Source: Bifidobacterium olomucense (lineage in GTDB: Bacteria > Actinomycetota > Actinomycetes > Actinomycetales > Bifidobacteriaceae). Taken from it: DNA of 33,413 nucleotides. Location of the stretch: positions 1 through 33,413 of the forward strand of contig NZ_JAAIIG010000016.1 of NCBI RefSeq assembly GCF_012932375.1, given 5' to 3'. This document shows positions 8,901-16,776 of this stretch, one piece after another; the stretch's first letter is position 1; each line of letters opens with the position of its first letter. The translations under genes and the position numbers were made by a program. The notes under the pieces were generated by a model that saw only the letters and a list, made by a program, of their open reading frames with translations, was not told where the DNA came from and did not search any database.

Positions 8901-9941
8901 CGCGGTGCCGAAGAACGTCAGCAGCAAACCCACGTTCGACAAGGCGCTGCCCAGATCATGACGGGCCTCGTCGAGATCGTTGTTGGCCACCGCGCGGGAG
9001 ATCTTCGGGAATATGGCTGTCGAAACGGAGACGGCGATCAGCGAATACGGCAGGATGAACAGCGTGTAAGCGTTCTGATAGGTGGCATTGCCGGCTACGG
9101 TGAACAAGCTTGCCCCGGTCAGTTCATGGGCGTACTGCGGCGCCATTGTGGTCACGCGGGAGAGTACGATGCCACACAACTCGCTGGAGATCACCACGCC
9201 GAGCGATCCCAGCGCCACCGGGCCCATGGCCTTCAAACCGAAGCCGCTCAACCCGAAACTGGGCCGGTATTTGAATCCCAGACGAGCCAAAGGCACGAAC
9301 AGAATCAATGCTTGGAACGCCACACCCAGCGTCCAGGTTCCAGCGGTCAGCGCGATCTTATCCGCCGTCCAGAAGTCGAGCGGCTGCTCATTGGCTTTGC
9401 CGAACAGCATGATGAACGCGGTGAAACCGGCGCAGCTGATCACATTCGCACCGGTGGAACTCCACGCATAGGTGGCGAAATGGTCGCGCGCAGCCAGAAT
9501 CTGCCCCAACACTGTATACAGGCCGTAGAAGAACACCTGCGGCATGCACCAGAGCGTGAAAGCGGTGGTGAGCGCCATCATCTGATGGTCGCCGCCACCC
9601 ACGTACAGCATGGTCAGCAACGGTGCACAGGCGGTCATCAGCAGCGTCATGGCCAGCAACAGACCGATCGCCAACGTAATGAGTCGGTTCAGGCGTTCCT
9701 GCGCATCCTCTTCCTTCATCGTGCGCACGATCTGCGGCACCAGTACGGCGTTGAAAATACCGCCGGACACCAACGTAAACACCGACTGCGGAATCATCGA
9801 ACCGGCCTGATAGGCGTTGGCCGCCAAACCGGTGGTGCCGATGGCCGCAGCCAGAAGGATGGTGCGCAACTGCCCGGTAATGCGGCTCGCCGCAGTGCCG
9901 GAGGCCATGATCAACGAATTACGGCCAACGCTAGAACTCAT
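5940..9941 (-). CDS. murJ: MurJ lipid II flippase fused to a pseudokinase and an extracellular C-terminal domain
   Basis: Flips lipid II across the membrane for peptidoglycan synthesis. Residues 1 to about 550 are the MVF/MurJ core with about 14 helices, opening with 'SGTAASRITGQLRT', a family hallmark. A low-complexity linker follows. A protein-kinase-like domain begins near residue 645 (GDTILNRYTLVSSL) and runs to about 900. It has no recognisable ATP-binding Lys, HRD or DFG motif, so it is a pseudokinase. A single helix near 1095-1115 leads to a Ser/Thr/Lys-rich stalk and a beta-rich domain (about 1222-1333) resembling carbohydrate-binding/discoidin folds outside the cell. The same architecture is known for M. 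tuberculosis MviN (Rv3910), whose phosphorylated pseudokinase recruits FhaA. A similar control by Ser/Thr kinases is inferred here. Its ATG overlaps the upstream gene's stop (ATGA), indicating translational coupling. Confidence 0.93.
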   Translation of the reverse strand: MSSSVGRNSLIMASGTAASRITGQLRTILLAAAIGTTGLAANAYQAGSMIPQSVFTLVSGGIFNAVLVPQIVRTMKEEDAQERLNRLITLAIGLLLAMTLLMTACAPLLTMLYVGGGDHQMMALTTAFTLWCMPQVFFYGLYTVLGQILAARDHFATYAWSSTGANVISCAGFTAFIMLFGKANEQPLDFWTADKIALTAGTWTLGVAFQALILFVPLARLGFKYRPSFGLSGFGLKAMGPVALGSLGVVISSELCGIVLSRVTTMAPQYAHELTGASLFTVAGNATYQNAYTLFILPYSLIAVSVSTAIFPKISRAVANNDLDEARHDLGSALSNVGLLLTFFGTAMVVFPEPIIRALLPSVSMNETMLIAYALVALAIGTPMGAAFLLIQRTFYAFEDGLHPFLSALVQYTITAVLIVGGTTMLPPEHWVTWSTCAVTISSMVALPVMVAMLRKRFGGYLGGRAVALTYGKALAAAVVAGAVTWLVKQPLTVLFGVRIQPVGGHMSWFSAIGICVVLTVVLSVVYVAMLWVLRTPELKAFMRSLRARFGRNGEAGDGAAASAESASDAAAATDVRDIAKPESLPADAAADSGSAGPTDSAKPNASSALSISSPRTMRKASPTDRMSTLRFNTTNNRTESDEPMKPHLGDTILNRYTLVSSLREEPGLEAWKANDRVLARDCQLFIISDRGAFAAVNELAGQITANKPNRVSPVLKYRMESGVMLIIMPLDEGQSLTEYFGDAGKPLSYSAMHSILGECTDVMRSTLASASSLAINTDTVRVTTSGVQIADAPCTPMIVDTCGVTAQDSPERHAIRQLAALLYAMLTHAPVRAGQTFDLAQLPADTPGEFRVICKRGLELSESDEHTLPMATLVELEALLGDWKPLNELDGADIALSSIEGRSSIGTAALKPVEPAHIVAMPSTLVDRTQLPELSIGAAGAAAGIAGAAGVAGGAVPLPEGKQDARRLFDFNLSDAWQHENLSGEDTGDWYNEMNPAPTGGPGDNSRLTVPIAVGGLSDTTVGETTSRIPVFDASGREVMPGEESLRALEEEQARIAEVSAVPPSFEPKETTGNTRADNKLPDEHLLGTFTTKAVAIVVALVLVIAAAFWAVHAFQSSGVNPADPQSNTAEGEWPDIDANDVPFGSNTSGTSGDETDSTSSDTSTDSSSSSTKSESTDTSTSTDKDQSKSDQTDTSESQKSTSKKKTTADKDAKAVPTPRHVNNTAYTIASANFLTNPGGQQGYAYHLHLDQAHDVYRMTVTIRTSGGTGYIRANTTEDPTKGEQVAKFTFAEGGTTEVKFDKTINTQDLILWVPVDSLPQNQLYIQKVEVF

Positions 9942-12298
9942 TCGTCGGGATCCTTCTTACGGTGGAATTGACGCCACAAGCCAACAATGCCCAGCAGTAC
10001 GGCGAAGCCGATGATGATGAAACCGGAGGCGTCGCTGATGCGCATCACGCTGGTGATGGCGGTGTTCTGCGTATTGCCGAAGCTATTGCCCTCACGGTCC
10101 GTCATGGTCACATGCGCTGTAGTGGAGCCGGATGTGGACACGCGGATGGTGAACGTCACCTGAGCGTCGCTGTGCGCGGGAATGCTCACCTCGGCGTCAC
10201 GCGAGGTGACGATCTGCATGGAATCGGTGATCGAATTGACTCGAATATGCACGGCGTACGGCAGATCGTTGCTGATGGTAATCGGCATTTTCGCGGATTC
10301 GCTGAATACCGAAACCGATTCGGACGGATTGATATGCACGCTGTTGAGCAGATCGCTGGCCAGCGTCTGCGCGCCCGTCGTCATGCGGGTGGACGCATCG
10401 GTATCGGCGGCACCGGTCAACGCGCGGACCGCCATATCGTCGTGAATGGCCAGCAACGAGCCGATCCAAGCCGTCGGATCACTGGTGTGCGTGGCGGTGC
10501 TGCTCGCATCGTGACGGGCCAGCGCTTGAGGATCGAGCGACGAGGCTTCGCTGGAATTGAGCTCGTTCTTCAAAATCGAGCCGGCCATGCGCATGATATC
10601 GGCGCGGCTGTTGGCCAGCTGGTTCAAGGTCGAATGTGTGGCCGTGACCTCTGCGGCCTTCGAATCATCGACGTTGACCTCACTGCTTACGCTGTACGGC
10701 TCGGCCTGGGTCATCGTATCGAGATCCGTGAGATTGAGCCAAGAGGCCTGCTCCAGGGCGCTCATCACCGCATCGATCCATGCCGCCGAATCGCTGCGGG
10801 AGAAGGTCATCAACAGATAACGCGAGGTGTACGGCTGTTCCATCTGGTAGAAGGCGCTCTGGGCCATCAGACGGGCCAGGCGACCGGCGTCGCTGGTTTC
10901 GGCGGCGGCCGTATCGCTGGTGGCCTGCCCCTTGGCGAGCGTGCCCAGCACAGCCTGCTCTTTGAGCACAGTGACATCGCCGGCATCCGTATTCACCACA
11001 TACGTGCCGGTGTGTACGGCGTCGGTCTGGTCGGCGTCGAATGAGGCGTCGGCGATCACCGTGCTGTAGCCCTGCGTGCGGGCGGCGGTCAGGGCGTCCA
11101 GCGTCCAGGGGCCGCTGCCTTGCCAGGCGATGGGAGTGGATTCCTCGGTTTTTCCGCTCGCCTCATACAGCGATGTGGCCCGGTCGGCGTTCCACTGTTC
11201 CGTGGAGATGCCGGCCTTGCGGTACGCCTCGTCATCGCCGACCGCGGCGTACGTGGTGATGTCGAAGTCGGAAGGCTGCATGATGGCCGCAATGGACGGC
11301 TGTACGGCGGATTCCTGCAGATATTGCGGGTCTGCGACCACCTGCAGCGATCGATGCTTGGCGAACGTCTGGCCCAGCTCGCCAGCGGTGTCGGCATCGT
11401 TGCCGGACAGGGTGATGGCCCGGGCGACCGTATCGGTGGCAACGGCGCCAGCGCCAGCGGACGACGGTGACGATTGAGCGCCGTCCTTTTCGGACGATTT
11501 CGGCGTTGCCGGTGCCGCTGCTTTGCCGTCTTCCGTCACGGCCGATTTGCCGGAGTCGTTGTTCGCGGTGCTCGTGTCATCCGATTGTTTGGACGATGAA
11601 CTTGAGCTGTCGCCGGCTTCATCGGTTTCCGCAATACGCTGTTTCACCGCGTCCTCGTCGACTTCCCAGGCGGACGAGGTGAACGGTACGGCTACGGTCA
11701 GGTTCATGGCCGGAGTCTGTGCGGTGGTCAGTCCGTCGGACGATCGGGTCAGGAAGGTGGGCAGTGCGGCGAGCAGCTGATTGCCGGTGATATAGGAGAG
11801 CATCAGGGGCTTTGGTCCCCAGCTGGCGAGGGCCGCCAACGTCTGTTGGCTGGTGCTCACGTTGATGCTGGCCGTAGCGCTGCCGTTGGCGGCGATCGCC
11901 GGCACCTGCACTGTTCCCAAAGAGTCGGGAGTGGGGATGCCTGCCGTATGTTCCGCCCAATTCTGCATGTCGGTGCGCGAAACGAACGTGAACAGCAGAT
12001 TGGTGTTCAGGTATGCAGTGCCCGCCTCAGTGGCCTGATTCGTGTGATTGGTGATGGTGAAGGTGATATGGTAGCCCGACTTGGCGGTGACGACAGGTGT
12101 GGCCTGGTCGATGGTGATGTCATAGTCGGCTTGTGCCTCGGCCTGGCTGGTTGTGGTGCCGTCCGTTGCCGTGGCGGGATCGTCCGTATCATTCGCCTTG
12201 GCGAGGGTCGGTGAGGCGAGCATCGCCATAATGGCGAGTCCTGCCGCCAACGATCGGGCCAGACGTTTGCCGTATCGTGAGACTCCGGGTAGGTTCAC
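9938..12298 (-). CDS. Secreted, membrane-anchored DUF6049-type protein (Rv3909-like)
   Basis: Large exported protein of unknown function, encoded next to murJ across actinobacteria. The GTG at 12298 gives 786 residues with a clear signal peptide (basic start, then a hydrophobic run ending near 'ASPTLAKA'). A GTGA overlap with the Nudix stop supports this start over an ATG at 12337. Beta-rich segments follow (YDITIDQATPVVTAKSGY and on), then a Ser/Asp/Lys-rich low-complexity stretch about 200-265 residues in, a large central domain, another beta-sandwich-like segment, and a C-terminal helix (FIIIGFAVLLGIVGLW) with a basic tail. The bulk therefore faces outwards with a short cytoplasmic end. 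Position between Nudix and murJ, with 4-base overlaps on both sides, implies joint expression and a role in cell-wall assembly, probably with MurJ. No catalytic motif was recognised. Confidence 0.8.
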   Translation of the reverse strand: MNLPGVSRYGKRLARSLAAGLAIMAMLASPTLAKANDTDDPATATDGTTTSQAEAQADYDITIDQATPVVTAKSGYHITFTITNHTNQATEAGTAYLNTNLLFTFVSRTDMQNWAEHTAGIPTPDSLGTVQVPAIAANGSATASINVSTSQQTLAALASWGPKPLMLSYITGNQLLAALPTFLTRSSDGLTTAQTPAMNLTVAVPFTSSAWEVDEDAVKQRIAETDEAGDSSSSSSKQSDDTSTANNDSGKSAVTEDGKAAAPATPKSSEKDGAQSSPSSAGAGAVATDTVARAITLSGNDADTAGELGQTFAKHRSLQVVADPQYLQESAVQPSIAAIMQPSDFDITTYAAVGDDEAYRKAGISTEQWNADRATSLYEASGKTEESTPIAWQGSGPWTLDALTAARTQGYSTVIADASFDADQTDAVHTGTYVVNTDAGDVTVLKEQAVLGTLAKGQATSDTAAAETSDAGRLARLMAQSAFYQMEQPYTSRYLLMTFSRSDSAAWIDAVMSALEQASWLNLTDLDTMTQAEPYSVSSEVNVDDSKAAEVTATHSTLNQLANSRADIMRMAGSILKNELNSSEASSLDPQALARHDASSTATHTSDPTAWIGSLLAIHDDMAVRALTGAADTDASTRMTTGAQTLASDLLNSVHINPSESVSVFSESAKMPITISNDLPYAVHIRVNSITDSMQIVTSRDAEVSIPAHSDAQVTFTIRVSTSGSTTAHVTMTDREGNSFGNTQNTAITSVMRISDASGFIIIGFAVLLGIVGLWRQFHRKKDPDE

Positions 12299-13422
12299 TC
12301 GTTTGCCTGCCTGTTCTTCTTTCTGGCGTACAACCATGCGATTTTCCGCTCGTTCGGATAGCTCAATACGTCATCCAGATCATCGAAACGCACCCAGATG
12401 GCGTCTTCCGCCTCGTGATCGGGGTCGCCGTCCACGGTCAGTTCGCCGCCGATCTGCCGCAGCGCAAAGTGATGGACCAGCTTGTGTACGCGCTGCGTGG
12501 TGCCGGTGAACCAGTAGTCGATGGTGGCGATGGAGTCGATGACTTCACCCAGAATGCCGGTTTCCTCATGCACTTCGCGCACGGCGGTCTGCTGCGGGGT
12601 CTCACCTTTTTCGATATGGCCCTTGGGCAGACACCATTCCAGATGTCCGGAACGCGAATGACGGGCGATGATGGCCACGCGGTTGCGGTCGTCGAAAATC
12701 AGCCCACCGGCCGAATATTCGCGCACCACCGGCAGTTCCTGCGCATCCAGCGAAGCGAACGTGGTGGGACCGTCCGTGGCGCGACGCTGCGGCATCATGG
12801 CCGGCGTCGGGCCGCTCGGCGCCGTTGACGCGGCATGCACCTTGGCCATGCGCGCGGCGGTGGATGAGGCGATATGCGCCGGCGTGACGGCTGCCGGCGA
12901 CTTGTTCGCGCGGTCGGCCGGATGCGACTGATGCTGCAGTTCCTGAAGACCCTTCACCGTCTGCAGGTTGCGCTGCGGGTCTTGGGGAACCGCCGGTTTG
13001 CGTTGGCCGTCGGCAAGTTTGCCGAAGACGTTGGCCGGCGTCGGGCGGGTGTCCGCCGGAGCGATTTCCGGGGCCACGGCACCGGCGATGCCATCGACCT
13101 GCCCCACGATCGTCTCGTTCGGGGTGGCGATGGTGACGGTGGCGTGCATGCCGAACACGGTTGCCGGCGTCGGCGGCTGCGGATGCGTCGGCTGCGGTGT
13201 CGGGATGTGTCCTTCCGCCGACCGCGGTTCGTCGGCGGCCTCGCCGGCATCATCTGCCGACGCGACGGCGAAGTCGCCGGTGGCCTCCTGAACCTCATAA
13301 TCCCCATAATCGGCGGAATTCTGCGGTGTTTGCGAGGTATACAGCAGCTTGTCTTGGGTATGGTTGACCGCCGAATCGGGTGTTTGCCCCAGCATGCGGG
13401 CAAGGTCGGCGGGCGTAATCAT
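12295..13422 (-). CDS. Nudix hydrolase with a long N-terminal extension (MutT4/Rv3908-like position)
   Basis: Predicted to hydrolyse a nucleoside diphosphate linked to another moiety. The Nudix box is complete: G-HIEKG-E, seven residues, then REVHEETGI, all in the last 150 residues. The start is the ATG at 13422 (M-I-T-P-A-D-L-A-R), preceded by AAGGTGG, giving 375 residues; the frame extends to 13560, but that region covers the promoter and start of pcnA. The first 220 residues or so are Pro/Ala/Thr/Gln-rich and look disordered, with two similar PTPA-x-VFG segments. Nudix proteins at this locus in mycobacteria are shorter, so the extension stands out. It is first in the Nudix-DUF6049-murJ operon and divergent from pcnA across 86 bases, which must hold both promoters. 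Substrate is not predictable. Confidence 0.85.
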   Translation of the reverse strand: MITPADLARMLGQTPDSAVNHTQDKLLYTSQTPQNSADYGDYEVQEATGDFAVASADDAGEAADEPRSAEGHIPTPQPTHPQPPTPATVFGMHATVTIATPNETIVGQVDGIAGAVAPEIAPADTRPTPANVFGKLADGQRKPAVPQDPQRNLQTVKGLQELQHQSHPADRANKSPAAVTPAHIASSTAARMAKVHAASTAPSGPTPAMMPQRRATDGPTTFASLDAQELPVVREYSAGGLIFDDRNRVAIIARHSRSGHLEWCLPKGHIEKGETPQQTAVREVHEETGILGEVIDSIATIDYWFTGTTQRVHKLVHHFALRQIGGELTVDGDPDHEAEDAIWVRFDDLDDVLSYPNERKIAWLYARKKNRQANE

Positions 13423-13508
13423 GTTCTCCACCTTACTCAACCCCGTGTGCAGGTGGGGTAACGGTATGCTGGTAGGGCAGAAAAACGTCGCATACGGAAA
13501 GGCGCCCA

Positions 13509-14936
13509 TTGGATTTCGAAGTATGGCCCGAAGCCATCGAACTTGGCCGATTGTTTGCACAGCAGGGCTATGAGCTGGCGTTGGTCGGCGGCCCGGTCAG
13601 GGATTTGCTGTTGCATCGGCCCAGCCACGATTTGGACTTCTGCTCATCGGCGCGGCCGGAGCAGTTTGAGCCGATACTGCGTCGGTGGGGCCGTGACGGC
13701 TTCTGGGATATGGGCCGCAAGTTCGGTACGTTGGGTGCCATGCGCCGGCGTGCCGACGGCACCGAAGTGAAGGTGGAGGTCACCACCTACCGTTCGGACA
13801 CCTATGATCCGGATTCACGCAAGCCGGAAGTCAACTATGGCGACACTCTGGAAGGCGATCTGTCCCGTCGTGACTTCACCGTCAACGCGATGGCCCTGCG
13901 CGTGCCGGATCTTGAGTTCGTCGACCCGTTCGGCGGCGCCAACGATCTGGCCAAAGGCGTGTTGCGTACGCCGGTGGACCCGCGCCAGTCCTTTGACGAT
14001 GATCCGCTGCGTATGATGCGTGCGGTGCGTTTCGTGGCGCAACTCGGCTTCAGTATCGCTCCCGATGCCGCCGAAGCGATTACGTCGATGCGCGACCGTA
14101 TCGAGATCGTCTCCGCCGAGCGCGTGCGCGATGAGCTGACCAAACTGCTGCTGTCCGACCGTCCGCGCGCCGGACTGGAGGCGTTGGTCGAATCCGGCTT
14201 GGCGGATATCGTCTTCCCGGAGATTCCGGCGCTGCAGTTGCAGATCGATGAACATCATCGGCATAAGGATGTATTCGAGCACACGATGATGGTGCTGGAG
14301 CGCGCGATCGCATTGGAAACCGGTCCGGACGGCCCGGTGCCGGCTCCTGATCTGACGTTGCGCCTCGCTGCGGTGATGCACGACATCGGCAAGCCGAAAA
14401 CCCGTCGATTCGAGCCGGGCGGCAAGGTGAGCTTCCATCATCACGATGCGGTGGGTGCCAAAATGACCCGCAAGCGGTTGAAGGCGCTGCGCTTCGACCA
14501 TCATGTGGTGGATGACGTGTCCGAACTGGTGAACATGCACCTGCGGTTCCACGGCTATGTGGATGAGCCGTGGACCGATTCGGCCGTGCGCCGCTACGTC
14601 AAGGATTCCGGCCATTTGTATGAGCGGCTCAACCGTTTGACCCGCGCGGACGCCACCACGCAGAACAAGCGCAAGGCGGCGATTTTCGCGCATGCCATGG
14701 ATGAGATGGAAGAGCGCGTTCGCGAGCTCAAGCGCAAGGAAGACTTCGACGCCATCCGTCCCGACCTGGACGGCAACGAGATTATGGCCCTGCTGGGTCT
14801 GGAACCCGGTCCGATGATCGGCCGCGCCTACAAGCACATGCTGGATTACCGTCTCGATAACGGGCCGGTGGAGCATGATGTGGCGGTGGCCGAGTTGAAG
14901 CGCTGGTACGCCGAAGAGGTCGCCGAAGGGGTCTGA
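13509..14936 (+). CDS. pcnA: CCA tRNA nucleotidyltransferase / poly(A) polymerase family enzyme
   Basis: Adds or repairs the 3' CCA end of tRNA; the symbol pcnA follows actinobacterial usage and does not imply mRNA polyadenylation. The 475-residue protein shows the class II nucleotidyltransferase signature LVGGPVRDLLL (26-35) with the metal Asp pair HDLDF (D41, D43), the RRDFTVNAMAL motif, the DPLRMMRAVRF motif of the neck region, and a C-terminal HD domain (HDIGKPKTR at H291/D292, followed by HHHDAVGAKM). The start is a TTG at 13509 with GGAAAGG at 13497-13503 as ribosome binding site. No ATG in frame fits the conserved beginning. Divergent from the Nudix operon, as in M. tuberculosis Rv3907c/Rv3908, and followed by a strong terminator. 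Confidence 0.92.
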   Translation: MDFEVWPEAIELGRLFAQQGYELALVGGPVRDLLLHRPSHDLDFCSSARPEQFEPILRRWGRDGFWDMGRKFGTLGAMRRRADGTEVKVEVTTYRSDTYDPDSRKPEVNYGDTLEGDLSRRDFTVNAMALRVPDLEFVDPFGGANDLAKGVLRTPVDPRQSFDDDPLRMMRAVRFVAQLGFSIAPDAAEAITSMRDRIEIVSAERVRDELTKLLLSDRPRAGLEALVESGLADIVFPEIPALQLQIDEHHRHKDVFEHTMMVLERAIALETGPDGPVPAPDLTLRLAAVMHDIGKPKTRRFEPGGKVSFHHHDAVGAKMTRKRLKALRFDHHVVDDVSELVNMHLRFHGYVDEPWTDSAVRRYVKDSGHLYERLNRLTRADATTQNKRKAAIFAHAMDEMEERVRELKRKEDFDAIRPDLDGNEIMALLGLEPGPMIGRAYKHMLDYRLDNGPVEHDVAVAELKRWYAEEVAEGV

Positions 14937-14975
14937 GATTTACGAGACGAGAGACCTGTAGCGCATAACAACAGT

Positions 14976-15024
14976 GTGGCCCGGTGAGCATTGCATATTG
15001 CATCGCTCACCGGGCCACTGTTTT
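14976..15024 (+). terminator. Rho-independent terminator of pcnA
   Basis: GTGGCCCGGTGAGC (14976-14989) pairs perfectly with GCTCACCGGGCCAC (15005-15018) around a 15-base loop, and TGTTTT follows. It sits 39 bases after the pcnA stop and can also serve the convergent LytR_C gene ending at 15076. Confidence 0.88.
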
Positions 15025-15075
15025 CGTCGTGCCTGCGCGTATCGCGGCGTTACCGCATGTCTACGGGCAACCGCA

Positions 15076-15717
15076 TCACTGCGCGTCGCTCTGCGTGGTG
15101 TATGCGTCGTGCTTGGTGTCCGCGGGCAGCTTGGTCATGCTGTCGGCTGCCTTGCAGCCTTCGATGTTGGTGATTTCCTTGCCGGACTTCGGCGAGGATT
15201 CGGTGTCCTGCAAATCCGAGAACGTGGCGCCGATCACCACGTCGATGAGCTGATCTTCGCGCGCCGTCATGATCATTGTGGCATCGGTGAAGTTGCCGGC
15301 CAGCGTATAGGCCTGATTGATCGCGTTCTTGCCGAAGTAGATGGTGGTGCGCTCCACGCTGGTGCTCGAATAGTTCTCGATGCTCTGCACACTGAAGCCG
15401 CGATTGGTGAGCGCGCCGCCCACCGCCTTGGCGAAACCAAGATGGTCGGTGCCGTTCAGCACGCGCACGCCCACGGAAGCGTTCGCCGCATAGGTGGCCT
15501 TGCCGTTGGCGTCTTTGACGGCACACGGAGCGGCATTGCCGAAGTTCGGCGCGGTTCGGGCGGTGGAGACCTCTCCAAGCCCGAAGATATGGAAGTTGAA
15601 CAGCACGGCGACGACCAGGAAGATGGCCAGCAGCGTGCCGCTGATGGAGAAAACGATGGTCTGACGGCGGCGTACATACGCCTTGCGGGCCTCACGTTCA
15701 TCAAACGGATGCATCAT
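15076..15717 (-). CDS. Membrane-anchored protein with LytR C-terminal (LytR_C) domain
   Basis: Small envelope protein of 213 residues, function unknown. A basic cytoplasmic N-terminus with AYVRRRQ is followed by one membrane helix (about 22-45, TIVFSISGTLLAIFLVVAVL), a linker, and an extracellular domain with VRVLNGTDHLGFAKAVGGAL, the opening of the LytR_C fold that follows LytR-CpsA-Psr enzymes in actinobacteria. The catalytic LCP domain itself is absent, so this is the stand-alone form. AAAGGAAG precedes the ATG pair at 15712-15717. It is last in the rpf-rsmA-ispE run, 45 bases after ispE, and is probably co-transcribed. A role in cell-wall polymer attachment is plausible but unproven. Confidence 0.8.
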   Translation of the reverse strand: MMHPFDEREARKAYVRRRQTIVFSISGTLLAIFLVVAVLFNFHIFGLGEVSTARTAPNFGNAAPCAVKDANGKATYAANASVGVRVLNGTDHLGFAKAVGGALTNRGFSVQSIENYSSTSVERTTIYFGKNAINQAYTLAGNFTDATMIMTAREDQLIDVVIGATFSDLQDTESSPKSGKEITNIEGCKAADSMTKLPADTKHDAYTTQSDAQ

Positions 15718-15762
15718 CGTGGAACTTCCTTTGCCTATCTTCGACTTGTTGCTACCTTAGCG

Positions 15763-16776
15763 TCAATGGCTGACGCCGATCGAGGGCTTTGCCGGGGCAA
15801 TGGCCCGGATGATGCGATCGACCAGCGCCTCGTCTCGCCAGGCCGTGATCACCTGATCCGCTACGGTGTCGTCGGGTACGAACGCCACCACCGATGGCCC
15901 GGATCCGGATACGAATGCGTGACGGGCGCCGGCTGCGGTGGCGGCTTCGATCGCCTGACCGCTGCGCGGATGCAGGCTGACGGCCGAAGCCTGCAGATGA
16001 TTGGCGTCCTGTGCTCCCGCACCCACCACATCGAAGGTGTGATACACCTCGGGAGTGCTCAGCTGCGACTGGTATGCGCCCACCAGCACCTGACCGGCGA
16101 ACCCTTCCTGTGCCAGACGTAAGCCCTGTTCGCTGTCCGGGGTGATGTCGGTGATCCGTTCGCCGAATCCGGTGCCGCGTGCGATGCCGCCAGTCACGCA
16201 GAACGGCATATCCGCGCCCAAAGTGGCGGCGATGGCCCGCAGACGCGCCACCGGCCAGTTCAAATCCCAGAGACGATTCACCGCCAACAGCGTGGCGGCC
16301 GCGTCTGCCGATCCTCCGCCCAAGCCGGCGCCGACGGGAATGCGTTTGGTGATGGTCAACGCCACATCCGGTTCGCGCCCGGCCGCTTCGGCCATGGCGA
16401 ACAGGGCCAATGCCGCATGATTGCGGCGCATGTCGGCGCTTGATGAGGCCAAATCGCCCAGATATGCGCCTTCAATGGCCAGCGAGAACCCGGCACCGGG
16501 CTGCTTGGCCGTAGCGGTGACTGTGTCGTAGACGCCGACTGCACAGTAAATGGTGTCCAACTCGTGGCGGCCGCCCCACTCTTCATGGGTCGGTCCCACA
16601 TGTAGTACGAGATTGGTTTTCGCCGGGCAGTCCACGCTTACGGTGAGCGGTGTGGCGTTCGATGCATGCAAGGTATCGGATGCGCTGGCGGTGTTGGCGG
16701 TGTTGACAGCGGTGGCGGCTATGGCCGCGGCGTCGGACGCCCTATGCCGCACCAATGTGGGGGATATTGCACTCAT
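15763..16776 (-). CDS. ispE: 4-diphosphocytidyl-2-C-methyl-D-erythritol kinase IspE
   Basis: GHMP kinase that phosphorylates CDP-ME in the non-mevalonate isoprenoid pathway, which supplies the undecaprenyl carrier used by the wall genes nearby. Signature motifs are CPAKTNLVLHVGP near residue 55, HELDT soon after, and the ATP-binding loop PVGAGLGGGSADAAATL in the middle. The C-terminal SGSGPSVVAFV motif is also present. At 337 residues it carries about 50 extra N-terminal residues rich in Ala/Thr/Ser before the first strand, probably non-conserved. The ATG at 16776 overlaps the rsmA stop (ATGA), so the start is supported by coupling. The ksgA-ispE pairing is conserved in actinobacteria. Confidence 0.92.
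   Translation of the reverse strand: MSAISPTLVRHRASDAAAIAATAVNTANTASASDTLHASNATPLTVSVDCPAKTNLVLHVGPTHEEWGGRHELDTIYCAVGVYDTVTATAKQPGAGFSLAIEGAYLGDLASSSADMRRNHAALALFAMAEAAGREPDVALTITKRIPVGAGLGGGSADAAATLLAVNRLWDLNWPVARLRAIAATLGADMPFCVTGGIARGTGFGERITDITPDSEQGLRLAQEGFAGQVLVGAYQSQLSTPEVYHTFDVVGAGAQDANHLQASAVSLHPRSGQAIEAATAAGARHAFVSGSGPSVVAFVPDDTVADQVITAWRDEALVDRIIRAIAPAKPSIGVSH

Noticed and set aside
5940..9941. Possibility that murJ and the pseudokinase part are two genes, with an ATG at 8009
   Set aside because: The frame is continuous, no ribosome binding site precedes that ATG, and the fused form is known in mycobacteria.
8424..9971. 515-residue open frame on the plus strand
   Set aside because: Antisense to the MurJ membrane domain; composition (Gln/His/Arg-rich) is typical of a shadow frame.
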